In this document: positions 37,133 through 46,800 of the stretch, in pieces
Layout of the letters: each line of letters begins with the position of its first letter
How positions within the stretch are numbered: the stretch's first letter is position 1
Assembly (NCBI RefSeq): GCF_016908645.1
Contig: NZ_JAFBEH010000012.1
Location: forward strand, 1-52,589
Direction of reading: 5' to 3'
Source: Streptococcus loxodontisalivarius
GTDB lineage: Bacteria > Bacillota > Bacilli > Lactobacillales > Streptococcaceae
DNA: 52,589 nt
Position numbers and translations under genes: made by a program
Notes under the pieces: model-generated
Databases searched by the model: none
The model's input: only the letters and a program-made list of their open reading frames with translations
What the model was told of the DNA's origin: nothing

Positions 37133-37140
37133 CTCCTTTT

Positions 37141-37156
37141 TAGGACCTAGGTCCTA
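37141..37156. promoter_or_regulatory. 16-bp perfect palindrome in the divergent promoter region
   Basis: TAGGACCTAGGTCCTA lies between the regulator's SD and its promoter, and upstream of the MFS gene. It could be an operator or, in the regulator's mRNA, a hairpin hiding its SD. Confidence 0.6.
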
Positions 37157-37175
37157 TTTTTGTTACTTGACATTG

Positions 37176-37204
37176 ATTATACTGAAGTTAAGAAATTTAA
37201 GCAA
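37176..37204 (-). promoter_or_regulatory. Promoter of the Crp/Fnr gene
   Basis: On the minus strand -35 TTGCTT (37204-37199), 17-base spacer and -10 TATAAT (37181-37176). Confidence 0.7.
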
Positions 37205-37206
37205 GA

Positions 37207-38385
37207 ATGGAATCTTATATGAAAGCATTTATGGAAAAGACCAGCCTCTTAGCCCTCTCGCTGATGCTGGTGTCGACCTTCTCAGTGTCCTCTGCTCTCC
37301 CGCAGATGATCAGCTACTATCAAGCGCAGGGCTATACCTCTAGTCAGGTGGAACTTCTGGTTTCCCTGTCCTCTTTTGCCATCATCGCTGTGCTTTTGCT
37401 CAACCCCATCATCAACCGCTTTATCCCTGAGCGTATCAGCATCATTCTGGGGCTTTTGCTCCTCTCAGTGGGTGGCTCGGCTCCCTATTTTAATCAGGCT
37501 TATCCCCTTGTCTTTGCCTCTCGCCTGATTTTGGGGATTGGTATCGGTTTGATCAATGCTCACGCTATCAACATTATCAGTCAACGCTTCTCAGGTAAGG
37601 AGAGGATTCGTATGCTGGGACTCCGTGGCTCAGCCGAAGTTCTAGGCTCAGCCATTTTAACCTTTATCGCAGGGCAATTATTAAGCAGCAACTGGTCAAA
37701 TGCCTTTATGGTTTACGGATTTGGTTTGCCAATCTTGGCTCTCTATCTGATTTTTGTTCCTAAGACTAAGGAAGAAAAAGCCACCCAGGTCAGCCAAGAA
37801 AAAGAGAAGGTCAGCTTTGCGACCAAGGAACTCCTCTATATCCTTGGTTTAGCCCTTTATGCTGGCTTTGTTATTCTGATTAACTCCATCAATACCTTGC
37901 GTATTCCTGTTATTGTGGACAGTCTTGGACTGGGAACAGCCAGTCAATCCAGTTTGATTTTGAGTTTGATGATGCTAATGGGAATTCTAGCAGGAACTCA
38001 GTTCTCAGCTATGGTGTCTCTTTTAAGAGCCTACTTTATGCCTATTGTTCTCTTTGTTTTGGCTGCTGGTGTCCTTGTCGTTTGGACAGGAGCCTCACTG
38101 TGGTTGATTGGACTGGGAGCTATTTTGACAGGTTTTGTCTACAGTCTGGGTGTGACCTTTGTCTTCCATCTGGTTTCAGAACGCATGAAGGGTGAGAAAC
38201 TAGCTACCGCAACGACCCTCGTTCTTCTGGGTTGTAACTTAGGTGGAGCAATAGCTTCGCTAGCCCTCAGACTTTTTGACAGCATTCTTCCAACTACGAC
38301 AGGAGCCTTTCTGATTCTTGCCATCCTAAGTCTTATCTTAGGGCTTATTCTATTGTTGCCAGCGCTACGCCAAGGAAGAAAATAA
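37207..38385 (+). CDS. MFS transporter
   Basis: 392-residue major facilitator with 12 predicted membrane segments. The first starts LLALSLMLVSTFSVSSALP, and the cytoplasmic loop contains SQRFSGKERIRMLGLRGSAEVLGSA. Substrate cannot be told. No ribosome binding site is evident before ATG 37207; in-frame ATGs at 37219 and 37231 are alternatives. The intergenic space is short, so the leader may be very short. Confidence 0.8.
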   Translation: MESYMKAFMEKTSLLALSLMLVSTFSVSSALPQMISYYQAQGYTSSQVELLVSLSSFAIIAVLLLNPIINRFIPERISIILGLLLLSVGGSAPYFNQAYPLVFASRLILGIGIGLINAHAINIISQRFSGKERIRMLGLRGSAEVLGSAILTFIAGQLLSSNWSNAFMVYGFGLPILALYLIFVPKTKEEKATQVSQEKEKVSFATKELLYILGLALYAGFVILINSINTLRIPVIVDSLGLGTASQSSLILSLMMLMGILAGTQFSAMVSLLRAYFMPIVLFVLAAGVLVVWTGASLWLIGLGAILTGFVYSLGVTFVFHLVSERMKGEKLATATTLVLLGCNLGGAIASLALRLFDSILPTTTGAFLILAILSLILGLILLLPALRQGRK

Positions 38386-38416
38386 GTCAGACGGATCAGC
38401 TTTTAAAGAAAATCAT

Positions 38417-38445
38417 TTGACCCAGCTCGGCTATTTTGCTAAAAT
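38417..38445 (+). promoter_or_regulatory. rpsO promoter
   Basis: -35 TTGACC, 17-base spacer, -10 TAAAAT. Confidence 0.8.
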
Positions 38446-38451
38446 AAAACA

Positions 38452-38518
38452 GTCGGAAAACGACATACCAACTTCTTCTTGGTCCTAGGAGCGCCAATCC
38501 TAGCACTCGGTTGAAGCA
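38452..38518 (+). promoter_or_regulatory. Probable S15 autoregulatory leader
   Basis: The rpsO 5' UTR contains GTCG/CGAC, CCAA/TTGG and CTAGGA/TCCTAG hairpins before AAAAGGAG. S15 leaders with multi-helix folds that bind S15 are known in Firmicutes. I infer the role from position and structure. Confidence 0.5.
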
Positions 38519-38537
38519 ATAAAAGGAGAAAAACATT

Positions 38538-38807
38538 ATGGCAATCTCAAAAGAGAAAAAAAATGAAATCATTGCTCAATACGCACGTCACGAAGGTGAT
38601 ACAGGTTCAGTTGAAGTTCAAGTAGCTGTTCTTACTTGGGAAATCAACCACCTTAACGACCACATCAAACAACACAAAAAAGACCACGCTACTTACCGTG
38701 GTTTGATGAAAAAAATCGGTCACCGTCGTAACTTGTTGGCATACCTTCGCCGTACTGACGTAAACCGTTACCGTGAGCTTATCAGCTCTCTTGGTCTTCG
38801 TCGTTAA
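38538..38807 (+). CDS. rpsO: 30S ribosomal protein S15
   Basis: 89 residues, exact family length. Begins [21 protein letters not shown] after Met retention, with the conserved [17 protein letters not shown] at the rRNA-binding end. AAAAGGAG sits nine bases before ATG. Followed by the tandem terminator region. Confidence 0.98.
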   Translation: MAISKEKKNEIIAQYARHEGDTGSVEVQVAVLTWEINHLNDHIKQHKKDHATYRGLMKKIGHRRNLLAYLRRTDVNRYRELISSLGLRR

Positions 38808-38815
38808 TTTTAAGG

Positions 38816-39396
38816 CTAAAATCTTTTCAAGCTTCGTTATGGCTCGTTGATGAACTCAAGTTCAATCAGCCTCGCCCTGCCTAGCTTGATTAAGATTTTA
38901 TCGTTTAAAATTATAAGCATCTCGTAAGGAGGTGCTTTTTTTCTATATTTAGAGCGACTCGATAACCTCAAGGTTAATCGTTGTCAACTCTGCCTAGATA
39001 AAAGCAAACTTATCGGAAAAAATAGAAAGCTCTTCGTTTGAAGGGCTTTTTTTGATATAGAGAATCTTCTCGTATTGATGAACTCAAGTTCAATCAGCCT
39101 CGCCCTGCCTAGCTTGATTAAGATTTTATCACTTAAAATACAAAGCATCTTGTAAGGAGGTGCTTTTTTCTATATTTAGAGCGACTCGATAACCACAAGG
39201 TTAATCGTCGTCAACTCTGCCTAGATAAAAGCAAACTTATCAAAAAAAAATGGAAAGCTCTTCGTTTGAAGGGCTTTTTTGATATAAAGAATCTTCTCGT
39301 ATTGATGAACTCAAGTCCAATCAGCCTCGTCCTGCCTAGCTTGATTAAGATTTTATCACTTAAAATACAAAGCATCTTGTAAGGAGGTGTTTTTTT
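38816..39396 (+). repeat. Tandem 227-base repeats carrying five terminators after rpsO
   Basis: Units recur with starts at 38847, 39075 and 39302 (TTGATGAACTCAAGT). Each has a structured part (a) ending CTGCCTAGCTTGATTAAG, a terminator AAGCATCT/AGGTGCTT with T run, a second part (b) with GATAACC/GGTTAATC and CTGCCTAGATAAA, and a terminator AAAGCTCTTC/GAAGGGCTTT. Parts a and b look like diverged copies. Terminators: 38915-38942, 39026-39053, 39143-39169, 39254-39280, 39370-39396. The third unit stops after its first terminator. The remaining DNA to 39655 shows only a possible -10 TATAAT at 39576-39581. Confidence 0.85.
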
Positions 39397-39655
39397 CTTT
39401 GTCTGGAATGGTTTGATAAGGTCAGTTCTGATAAAGAAAAGCTAGGAGAAATGTATATAATCATTTTTTATGAATATTTTACTATCGAACATGACTTATT
39501 GTTTGCTTTTTCTGACCATTCGGGACGAATAAGCGACTATTTAGGATATTTTAGGCAAAATTTGCAAAAATGAGATATAATAGGAGTGATATGAAAACGT
39601 TTTTTGTTTTTATGACTTTAGGATTTTTCCTGGATTTTTAGAAAGGACTTTTGAG

Positions 39656-40174
39656 ATGAAAAGGACAGTTTATCTTTATATTTTATTGGCGACTTCTGTG
39701 ATTGCGACCCTGAGTCGTGTTTTCAGTAGTTTTTTCTCTGGACAGCCTGAGACGATTCAATCTTCGGAGTATATTAGTTCAGATATGGCGACCTATCTGA
39801 ATGAATTGGCTAAGGTTCAGTATGCTTATTCGACAGGTGTCTTCTATCGTAGCCTGGTTATTTTGATGGTTATCGCTTTATTGGCAAGCCTTTTCTACTT
39901 GCTCCGTAAGGATCTCAAGGCAGTCTTTATCTACCTCTTTTATCTTGGCTTGACCTTTATTGAGAGTCTGCTGGCTTTGGTGCATAATCTGACTTGGGCG
40001 CCATCGCTTAGTTCGGGCTTGGAGTCAGGTGTAGCAACATCTGCAGCAAGCAGTTGGTTAGCTTTTGCTTTTTCTCTACTTCTATTGGCCATTTACCTGT
40101 TGGTCATTTATCTCAATCGAAATAGCAGAGCGATTAAGAAGGCTAAAAAGGCAAAATCTAGCATGGATCTTTGA
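39656..40174 (+). CDS. Four-helix membrane protein of unknown function
   Basis: 172 residues. Segments: 6-25 (LYILLATSVIATLSRVFSS), about 65-83, about 88-110 and about 130-155, ending with a Lys-rich tail (SRAIKKAKKAKSS). AGAAAGGA precedes ATG 39656. It lies 89 bases before the efflux operon in the same direction. No family recognised. Confidence 0.75.
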   Translation: MKRTVYLYILLATSVIATLSRVFSSFFSGQPETIQSSEYISSDMATYLNELAKVQYAYSTGVFYRSLVILMVIALLASLFYLLRKDLKAVFIYLFYLGLTFIESLLALVHNLTWAPSLSSGLESGVATSAASSWLAFAFSLLLLAIYLLVIYLNRNSRAIKKAKKAKSSMDL

Positions 40175-40262
40175 TAAGTTAGGGATTTCTTACAAATTTC
40201 CCTGACTTTCAGGTTTAGCTTATGTTATAGTGGGAAAAGAATGTTCAAAAGGAGGAAAATCA

Positions 40263-41576
40263 GTGGCAAAGAAAAGCAGACTCAGTGGTTTGTCCACTAA
40301 GACAAAATGGATTATCGGTGGTGCGGCAGCAGTTCTTGTTCTAGGAGGATTAGGCATCTGGGGTCTAACCTCATCAAGCAGTACAGGAACATCAGAAGCG
40401 CAGGTCTATGATTTGAGCGAGGTGCAAAATGGCGCCATTGCCTCATCGACACTTTTGACAGGAACAGTCAAGGCTAAGGAAGAGCAGTATGTTTACTATG
40501 AATCTAGCAAAGGTTCTAACTACAGCCTATCTGTTAATGTTGGCGACCAGGTTTCTGCTGGGCAACAGCTTGTTCAGTACGACCAAACAACAGCTCAGGC
40601 TAATTACGACGAGGCCGTTCGTAAGGAAAATGCTGCGCTCCGCGACCTTAACTACTATAAGACCTATGGTCGAAACGCAACAACATCAACAACAGCTGAC
40701 GCTTCAAGCTCAACGGCAACAGATGGAGACAGCACTTCAAGTGACCAATCAGCGACAACAACAAGTTCAAGTGTCAGCGCAGCTCAGACAGAAGCAGACT
40801 ACCAAAAACAATTGGCGGCCTACCAAGATGCCTATGCCTCAGCTCAAAACGAGGTATCAAAAGCACAAGATGCTCTCAATCAAAATGTTATTGTCAGCGA
40901 TGTCTCAGGAACTGTGGTCGAAGTCAATAACAATGTAGACACTTCATCTCAGTCTAGTCAGACCTTGGTTCACATTGTCAGTCAAGGTAGCCTACAGGTT
41001 GAAGGAACCTTGACAGAGTATGACCTAGCTAATGTTTCAGTCGGTCAGGCTGTTAATATCAAATCAAAAGTGTATTCAGACCAAACTTGGACTGGAACCA
41101 TTGCTTCTGTTTCTGATTATCCACAACAATCAAGCTCAACTAGCTCACAAACGTCAACATCATCAGGTTCAACAGGTTCAAGCTATGACTACAAGGTTGA
41201 CATCACAAGTGACCTTGGTCAATTGAAACAAGGCTTTACAGTATCTGTAGAGGTTGTCAACAACAAGACAGCTCTGCTTGTTCCATTGACAGCTGTGACA
41301 ACTGAGGGTGACCAGTCTTATGTCTGGGTTTACAGCGATGCGACTAAGACTGTCAAGAAGAGAGAAGTAACTCTTGGCTCTGCTGATGCTGTCAACCAAG
41401 AAATCTTGGCAGGAGTAAACCTAGGCGATATTGTCCTTACAAGGGCTGATTCTAGCCTAACAGATGGAGCTAAGGTTACTGTCAATGCTGATAGTAAGGC
41501 AAGTTCGTCATCTGAATCAAGTACAGCCTCAGAAAGCAGTTCATCTTCAGAAACCAGCAGCACAGAAAGTGAGTAA
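40263..41576 (+). CDS. MacA/HlyD-type efflux membrane-fusion protein
   Basis: 437 residues. N-terminal membrane anchor (about 17-35), a barrel-sandwich/lipoyl half (YSLSVNVGDQVSAGQQLVQYD), a helical hairpin interrupted by a Thr/Ser-rich stretch, the second half (NVIVSDVSGTVVEVNNN), a beta barrel and a Ser/Glu-rich tail. GTG 40263 is chosen because AAAAGGAGG lies seven bases upstream; the earlier GTG 40230 has no SD. First of three genes resembling the pneumococcal MacAB-like pump linked to antimicrobial peptide resistance. Confidence 0.85.
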   Translation: MAKKSRLSGLSTKTKWIIGGAAAVLVLGGLGIWGLTSSSSTGTSEAQVYDLSEVQNGAIASSTLLTGTVKAKEEQYVYYESSKGSNYSLSVNVGDQVSAGQQLVQYDQTTAQANYDEAVRKENAALRDLNYYKTYGRNATTSTTADASSSTATDGDSTSSDQSATTTSSSVSAAQTEADYQKQLAAYQDAYASAQNEVSKAQDALNQNVIVSDVSGTVVEVNNNVDTSSQSSQTLVHIVSQGSLQVEGTLTEYDLANVSVGQAVNIKSKVYSDQTWTGTIASVSDYPQQSSSTSSQTSTSSGSTGSSYDYKVDITSDLGQLKQGFTVSVEVVNNKTALLVPLTAVTTEGDQSYVWVYSDATKTVKKREVTLGSADAVNQEILAGVNLGDIVLTRADSSLTDGAKVTVNADSKASSSSESSTASESSSSSETSSTESE

Positions 41577-41579
41577 GCT

Positions 41580-42287
41580 ATGACAGAAGGAAAAACATTG
41601 ATGCAGCTCAAAGGCATCACCAAATCCTTCCATAATGGTGACCAGGAGTTGCAGGTTTTAAAGGGGATTGACTTGACCGTCGAGGAAGGGGAGTTTCTGG
41701 CTATCATGGGTCCGTCTGGTTCTGGTAAGTCAACTCTCATGAATATCATTGGGCTTTTGGATAGACCTTCGACAGGCTCTTATGACTTGGCGGGTCAGGA
41801 GGTTGATGACCTTTCGGAAAATGAGCTGGCGCAGCTAAGAAATAAGGAGATTGGTTTTGTCTTTCAACAGTTCTTTCTCCTGTCTAAATTGACAGCTCAG
41901 CATAATGTGGAACTACCCCTCATCTACGCTGGCATGTCAGTCTCAAAACGTAAGAAGTTAGCGCAGCAATTTTTAGAAAAAGTAGAACTGACCGAACGCA
42001 TGAAGCACCTGCCATCAGAGTTATCAGGTGGTCAAAAGCAGCGTGTGGCTATCGCGCGTGCCTTGGTTAACAGTCCCTCAATCATCTTGGCTGATGAGCC
42101 GACGGGTGCCTTGGATACCAAGACGGGTGATCAGATTATGGAACTTCTGACTCAACTTAATCAGGAAGGTAAGACCATTATTATGGTTACTCATGAGCCT
42201 GAGATTGCTGATTATGCAAGACGCAAGATTGTCATTCGTGACGGTGAGATTACGCTGGATACGACAGACAGTGTCCGTATTGACTAG
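41580..42287 (+). CDS. MacB-type ABC transporter ATPase
   Basis: 235-residue LolD/MacB-family ATPase. Walker A GPSGSGKST, Q-loop GFVFQQFFLLSKL, signature LSGGQKQR, Walker B SIILADEPTGALD, switch His VTHEPEIA. It begins three bases after the fusion-protein gene; an ATG at 41601 (MQLKGITKSF) is an alternative start. Confidence 0.95.
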   Translation: MTEGKTLMQLKGITKSFHNGDQELQVLKGIDLTVEEGEFLAIMGPSGSGKSTLMNIIGLLDRPSTGSYDLAGQEVDDLSENELAQLRNKEIGFVFQQFFLLSKLTAQHNVELPLIYAGMSVSKRKKLAQQFLEKVELTERMKHLPSELSGGQKQRVAIARALVNSPSIILADEPTGALDTKTGDQIMELLTQLNQEGKTIIMVTHEPEIADYARRKIVIRDGEITLDTTDSVRID

Positions 42288-42296
42288 GAGGTGCAG

Positions 42297-43544
42297 ATGG
42301 AAAATTGGAAATTTGCCCTAAGTTCAATTATGGGGCACAAGATGCGGTCTATCTTGACCATGCTGGGGATTATTATCGGTGTGGCAGCGGTTGTGGTCAT
42401 TGTGGCTCTGGGATCAGGGATGTCTAGCAGTATGTCTAAGGCGCTGAGCGGTGACAATACAGATGTTCAGATTTACTTTACAACCATGGCTTCAGAGACA
42501 ACGACTGATGGCTTAGTAACGTCCACTGAGACAACGGATGTCAGCAACGAGACAGAGCCAGACCTAACGGATTCTATCCTATCTAAGTTGGCTGATATTC
42601 CTGGTGTAGATGGTTATTACACAACTAACTCAACCATGGCAGATCTGAGTTATGGTAAGAACAGCGCTAAATCAGTTAACATAACTGGTGTTAGCTCGAC
42701 CTACTTTTCAATCAAAGAGTACAAGATTTTGGCAGGGCGTCAGTTTACACAGACTGACTACAATAACTTTTCACGTATTGTCATGCTAGATACCAAGCTG
42801 GCTAAGAAACTCTTTGGCTCTAATAAGAAGGCTCTTAATAAAACGGTGGCAATCGGCAACCACGATTATCTGGTTGTTGGTGTCTATGAGGATCCAAATG
42901 CTGGCTCTGCCCTTTACGGAGCTAGCTCTGGAGGAAATGCCGTTATGACCAATGCCCAACTAGCTTCAGAATATGGGCAAAAAGAAAATGCCAATGTCTA
43001 TGTTCATGTTAAAGACTTTAGCCAATCCTCAGTAATAGGAACAGCTGCTGCAGATTATCTGACTAAGGCAACTGGACTCAAGGAGGCTAAGTATGAAATC
43101 TATGACTTGCAACAGATGTTGACCCAGTTCAATCAGAGCATGGGCTTGATTACCGTCTTTATCGGTGCAGTTGCGGGAATCTCTCTCTTGGTTGGTGGTA
43201 TCGGAGTTATGAACATCATGCTAGTGTCTGTAACTGAGCGTACCCGTGAAATCGGTCTGCGTAAGGCTCTAGGAGCTACTCGTCGTAATATTCTGGTGCA
43301 GTTCTTGATTGAGTCTATCGTTTTGACCAGTCTTGGTGGTCTTATCGGACTTGCCCTGGCTTGGGGAATCGTGACCTTGGTCAATGTCTCTCAAGTCATG
43401 GGACAGGGCATGGTAGCAGTGATTTCTCTACCAATTGTCTTGGGAAGTCTTCTCTTCTCAGCAACAGTCGGAGTGCTCTTCGGGGTTCTTCCAGCTAATA
43501 AAGCAAGTAAACTCAATCCAATCGAAGCTCTTAGATATGAGTAG
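42297..43544 (+). CDS. MacB/FtsX-type ABC permease
   Basis: 415 residues. One N-terminal membrane helix (SILTMLGIIIGVAAVVVIVALG), a large extracellular MacB_PCD domain, and three C-terminal helices with the FtsX motif TERTREIGLRKALGATRRNIL. ATG 42297 has AGGAGG six bases upstream; the in-frame GTG 42291 overlaps the SD. Confidence 0.93.
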   Translation: MENWKFALSSIMGHKMRSILTMLGIIIGVAAVVVIVALGSGMSSSMSKALSGDNTDVQIYFTTMASETTTDGLVTSTETTDVSNETEPDLTDSILSKLADIPGVDGYYTTNSTMADLSYGKNSAKSVNITGVSSTYFSIKEYKILAGRQFTQTDYNNFSRIVMLDTKLAKKLFGSNKKALNKTVAIGNHDYLVVGVYEDPNAGSALYGASSGGNAVMTNAQLASEYGQKENANVYVHVKDFSQSSVIGTAAADYLTKATGLKEAKYEIYDLQQMLTQFNQSMGLITVFIGAVAGISLLVGGIGVMNIMLVSVTERTREIGLRKALGATRRNILVQFLIESIVLTSLGGLIGLALAWGIVTLVNVSQVMGQGMVAVISLPIVLGSLLFSATVGVLFGVLPANKASKLNPIEALRYE

Positions 43545-43551
43545 GAAAATT

Positions 43552-43580
43552 CCAATCAGTTTAGGCTGGTTGGTTTTTTT
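43552..43580 (+). terminator. Terminator of the efflux operon
   Basis: Stem CCAATCAG/CTGGTTGG and a seven-T tract. The 270 bases that follow hold only the adhesin promoter. Confidence 0.85.
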
Positions 43581-43786
43581 ATCACTAAAATCAGACAATA
43601 GTTTTTCATTTTTAATCTTTAAAGCTCTGCTATTTTTCTGGAAACGGTTTAATATTTTCTTATAAGGAAATCGATTTTTGAATATTAGAAAATAAAAAGT
43701 TTATATGATATGGATTATAAAGGTTGTAAACAGGTTATTTTTGTTCGTGTTTTACGCCTACATGACGTTGTATAAGTGCAAATTTA

Positions 43787-43816
43787 TTGACATATATTTT
43801 GGACGTTTGGTAGAAT
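43787..43816 (+). promoter_or_regulatory. Promoter of the giant adhesin gene
   Basis: -35 TTGACA (43787-43792), 18-base spacer, -10 TAGAAT (43811-43816). Confidence 0.75.
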
Positions 43817-43851
43817 GTGTTGAATTTAATGAAAAATTAGAGGAGATATTG

Positions 43852-46800
43852 ATGTTTAACAAACACAATTTTGAAAAAGAATTGAAATTCTCGATTCGTA
43901 AGTTCTCTGTGGGTGTAGGCTCTGTGGTTATTGGAGCTCTGCTATTTCTCTCTCCACAGGCTCTAGCGGACGAGGTGTCAGCTACGACATCTGAGGCTGT
44001 TGTGACTGCAACAGTAGCAGATTCAAGTCAGTCTACTAGTGCAGCTAGTGAGCTTACAGCGACTACGGTTGCTAGCCAAGAGTCAGCTTTATCTTTAGCG
44101 AGTTCAAATGTTGCTGATGCAAGCACGGATACTACTGTCCAAGCAAGTGAAGCTCCGCAAGCAGCAGAGGAAGCAACAGTTGCTGCCAGTGCAACAGCTA
44201 GCCAAGAGGTTAGCGACTCAGCAGAAACTCCTGTGGCAGCTGTAGCGGCAACGACTTCAGCAGCTACAAGTGATACAAGAAGCTATGCGACTAGTGGTAC
44301 TTGGGAGTTAACGGATGCATTCCCATCTTCTGTTCAAAACCAGAATGTGGCGGCAGACTTTCAAGGTGAGGCTTATCAATCAGCCCAAACAACAGTAACA
44401 CGTGATGATAATACAACAATTACAGTAACAGCAACGATTGCACCTGCTGATGGTGTGCAGGCTGGTGTTGGTCTTTTGACAAATGGTGCCAACCAATCTA
44501 GCTATCGTGCGACTTCGGACATGTTTGTCGGTACTCCAAACCCATCTACTCTCCCAGCTCTTGGAGTATACACTCAGTCAGCCCCTCTTGAAGATGATGA
44601 AAATGTTATCGACAAGATGAACTACAGTGGTAAAAAGGCAATTTCTATCTTGACATTGACCTTTAGCCAAGAGGTGACCGATCCAATCATTGACCTTTCA
44701 GGTATCGGTGGTAATGGACGTATTACCTTTAATGACTACATCTATAATACGTCTACAATGCGTTATGATGCTGTGCCTCTCTATGCGCGTGGGTCATTCA
44801 ACTCGACTTATTTTGAATTGCTTTCATCTGATGTCACACTAGAAAAAGCTAGTGAGGGTGTCAACTTGACAGTCACGTCAAACTCAATTGATGTCACAGA
44901 TAAGAACACTTATTTCCGTTCGGTCGTGGATCCAACAGATGACGATTTCTATGATACTTCAGATAGAACACCAGATGTATCTCCAGCCGGTACTGGTTCA
45001 ATTCGTTTGAAAGGTACCTTTACACAGGTTCAATTCAAGTTGTATCATCAATCAACGCCTTTCACAGCCTTTTCACAAGAAGAGTATAATACAGGTTCTG
45101 ACTACTTTAAAACAGATGTTGCCGTTCGAGATACCTTGATTACTCCAGATGCAACCAATGGTGCTAATAAACATTACTATACCATTATTGATGAGGATCT
45201 AGCTGATAATAACGAATTTTCAAATGATGATTTGTTGCGCCTGTCTGTTCGTTTGGAGAATCCTCGTGGCTCAGTTATCGTAAACTATGTTGACACAGAA
45301 GGCAACATCATTGGTACTGAGTACAAGGACACAACTGACGCAGCAGTAGGAACAGCCTACAACACTGCCGAATCAGCTGGCGATGTTGATTCAACAGCGA
45401 CAGTAGAACGCCCTGCGACAATTACTAAAGATGGTAAAACCTATGAGCTGGTAGCTGAAGCAACAACAGCAACAGTTGGTACTATCAACGCAGACGGAAC
45501 ACTTGCAGCTAATGCTGGTTCATTCACTTACGGAACAGACGCAGCTTCAGGAGAAGTGACCGAAGGCACTAAGTCAGTTACTTACGTCTACAAGCTTAAA
45601 GAAGAAGCCAAAGGCTCAGTTATCGTAAACTACGTTGACACAGAAGGTAATATCATTGGTACTGAGTACAAGGACACAACTGACGCAGCAGTAGGAACAG
45701 CCTACAACACTGCCGAATCAGCAGGTGATGTTGACTCAACAGCGACAGTAGAACGCCCTGCGACAATCACTAAGGACGGTAAAACCTACGAGCTAGTAGC
45801 TGAAGCAACAACGGCAACCGTCGGTACTGTCAATGCAGATGGAACACTCGCTTCTAACGCTGGTTCATTTACTTACGGAACAGACGCAGCATCAGGTGAA
45901 GTGACAGAAGGCACTAAGTCAGTTACTTACGTCTACAAAGAAGTTGTTAAAACTGGTAATGTTACAGCTCGCTACGTTATCGAAGGTACAGAAACTGAAA
46001 TCGCAGATGATAAGGCAGTTAAGACAGACGCTCCAGTAGACGAAGCTTATTCTGATGAGGCTCCAGCTGAGATTACTGGCAAAGACGGTAAGGTTTATGT
46101 TCTCTCAACAACAGCACCAGTTCGTCAGAACGAAGGCGATGCACCTGCATCAGGAACTGTTACCGAGGCAGATCAAACAATCACTTATCAATACGTTCTC
46201 AAAACAACAGAAACTGAAACTGTTACAACTAAGGAAGGTAATGTTGTCGTTCACTATGTGACAGAAGACGGAACAACTCTCCAAGCAGACGTTGAAGACA
46301 CTCCTGCAACAATTGTTGAAGTAACAACAACTAAAACAACGGTTGATAGCGATGGAGAAACAGTCGGAACTCCAACGGTGACAACTGAAGTTACTGAAGT
46401 ACCGTACGACACAACAGACAACAAACCAGCTGAAATTACTGTTGATGGCAAAACCTATGTCCTCGTTGGAACAGCTGTAGAAACGAGCGACGGCGCTACA
46501 CAACTTATCGATGGTAAAGTTGTCACAGCAGAGACAACCAGTGAAGAACAAGGCACTGTTGTTGAAGGTACAACTGAAGTAACCTACGTCTACAAGCTTA
46601 AAGAAGAAGCCAAAGGCTCTGTTATCGTAAACTATGTTGACACAGAAGGTAACGTCATCGGTACTGAATACAAGGACACAACTGATGCAGCAGTAGGAAC
46701 AGCCTACAATACAGCTGAATCAGCAGGAGACGTTGACTCAACTGCGACAGTAGAACGCCCTGCGACAATCACTAAGGACGGTAAAACCTACGAGCTAGTA

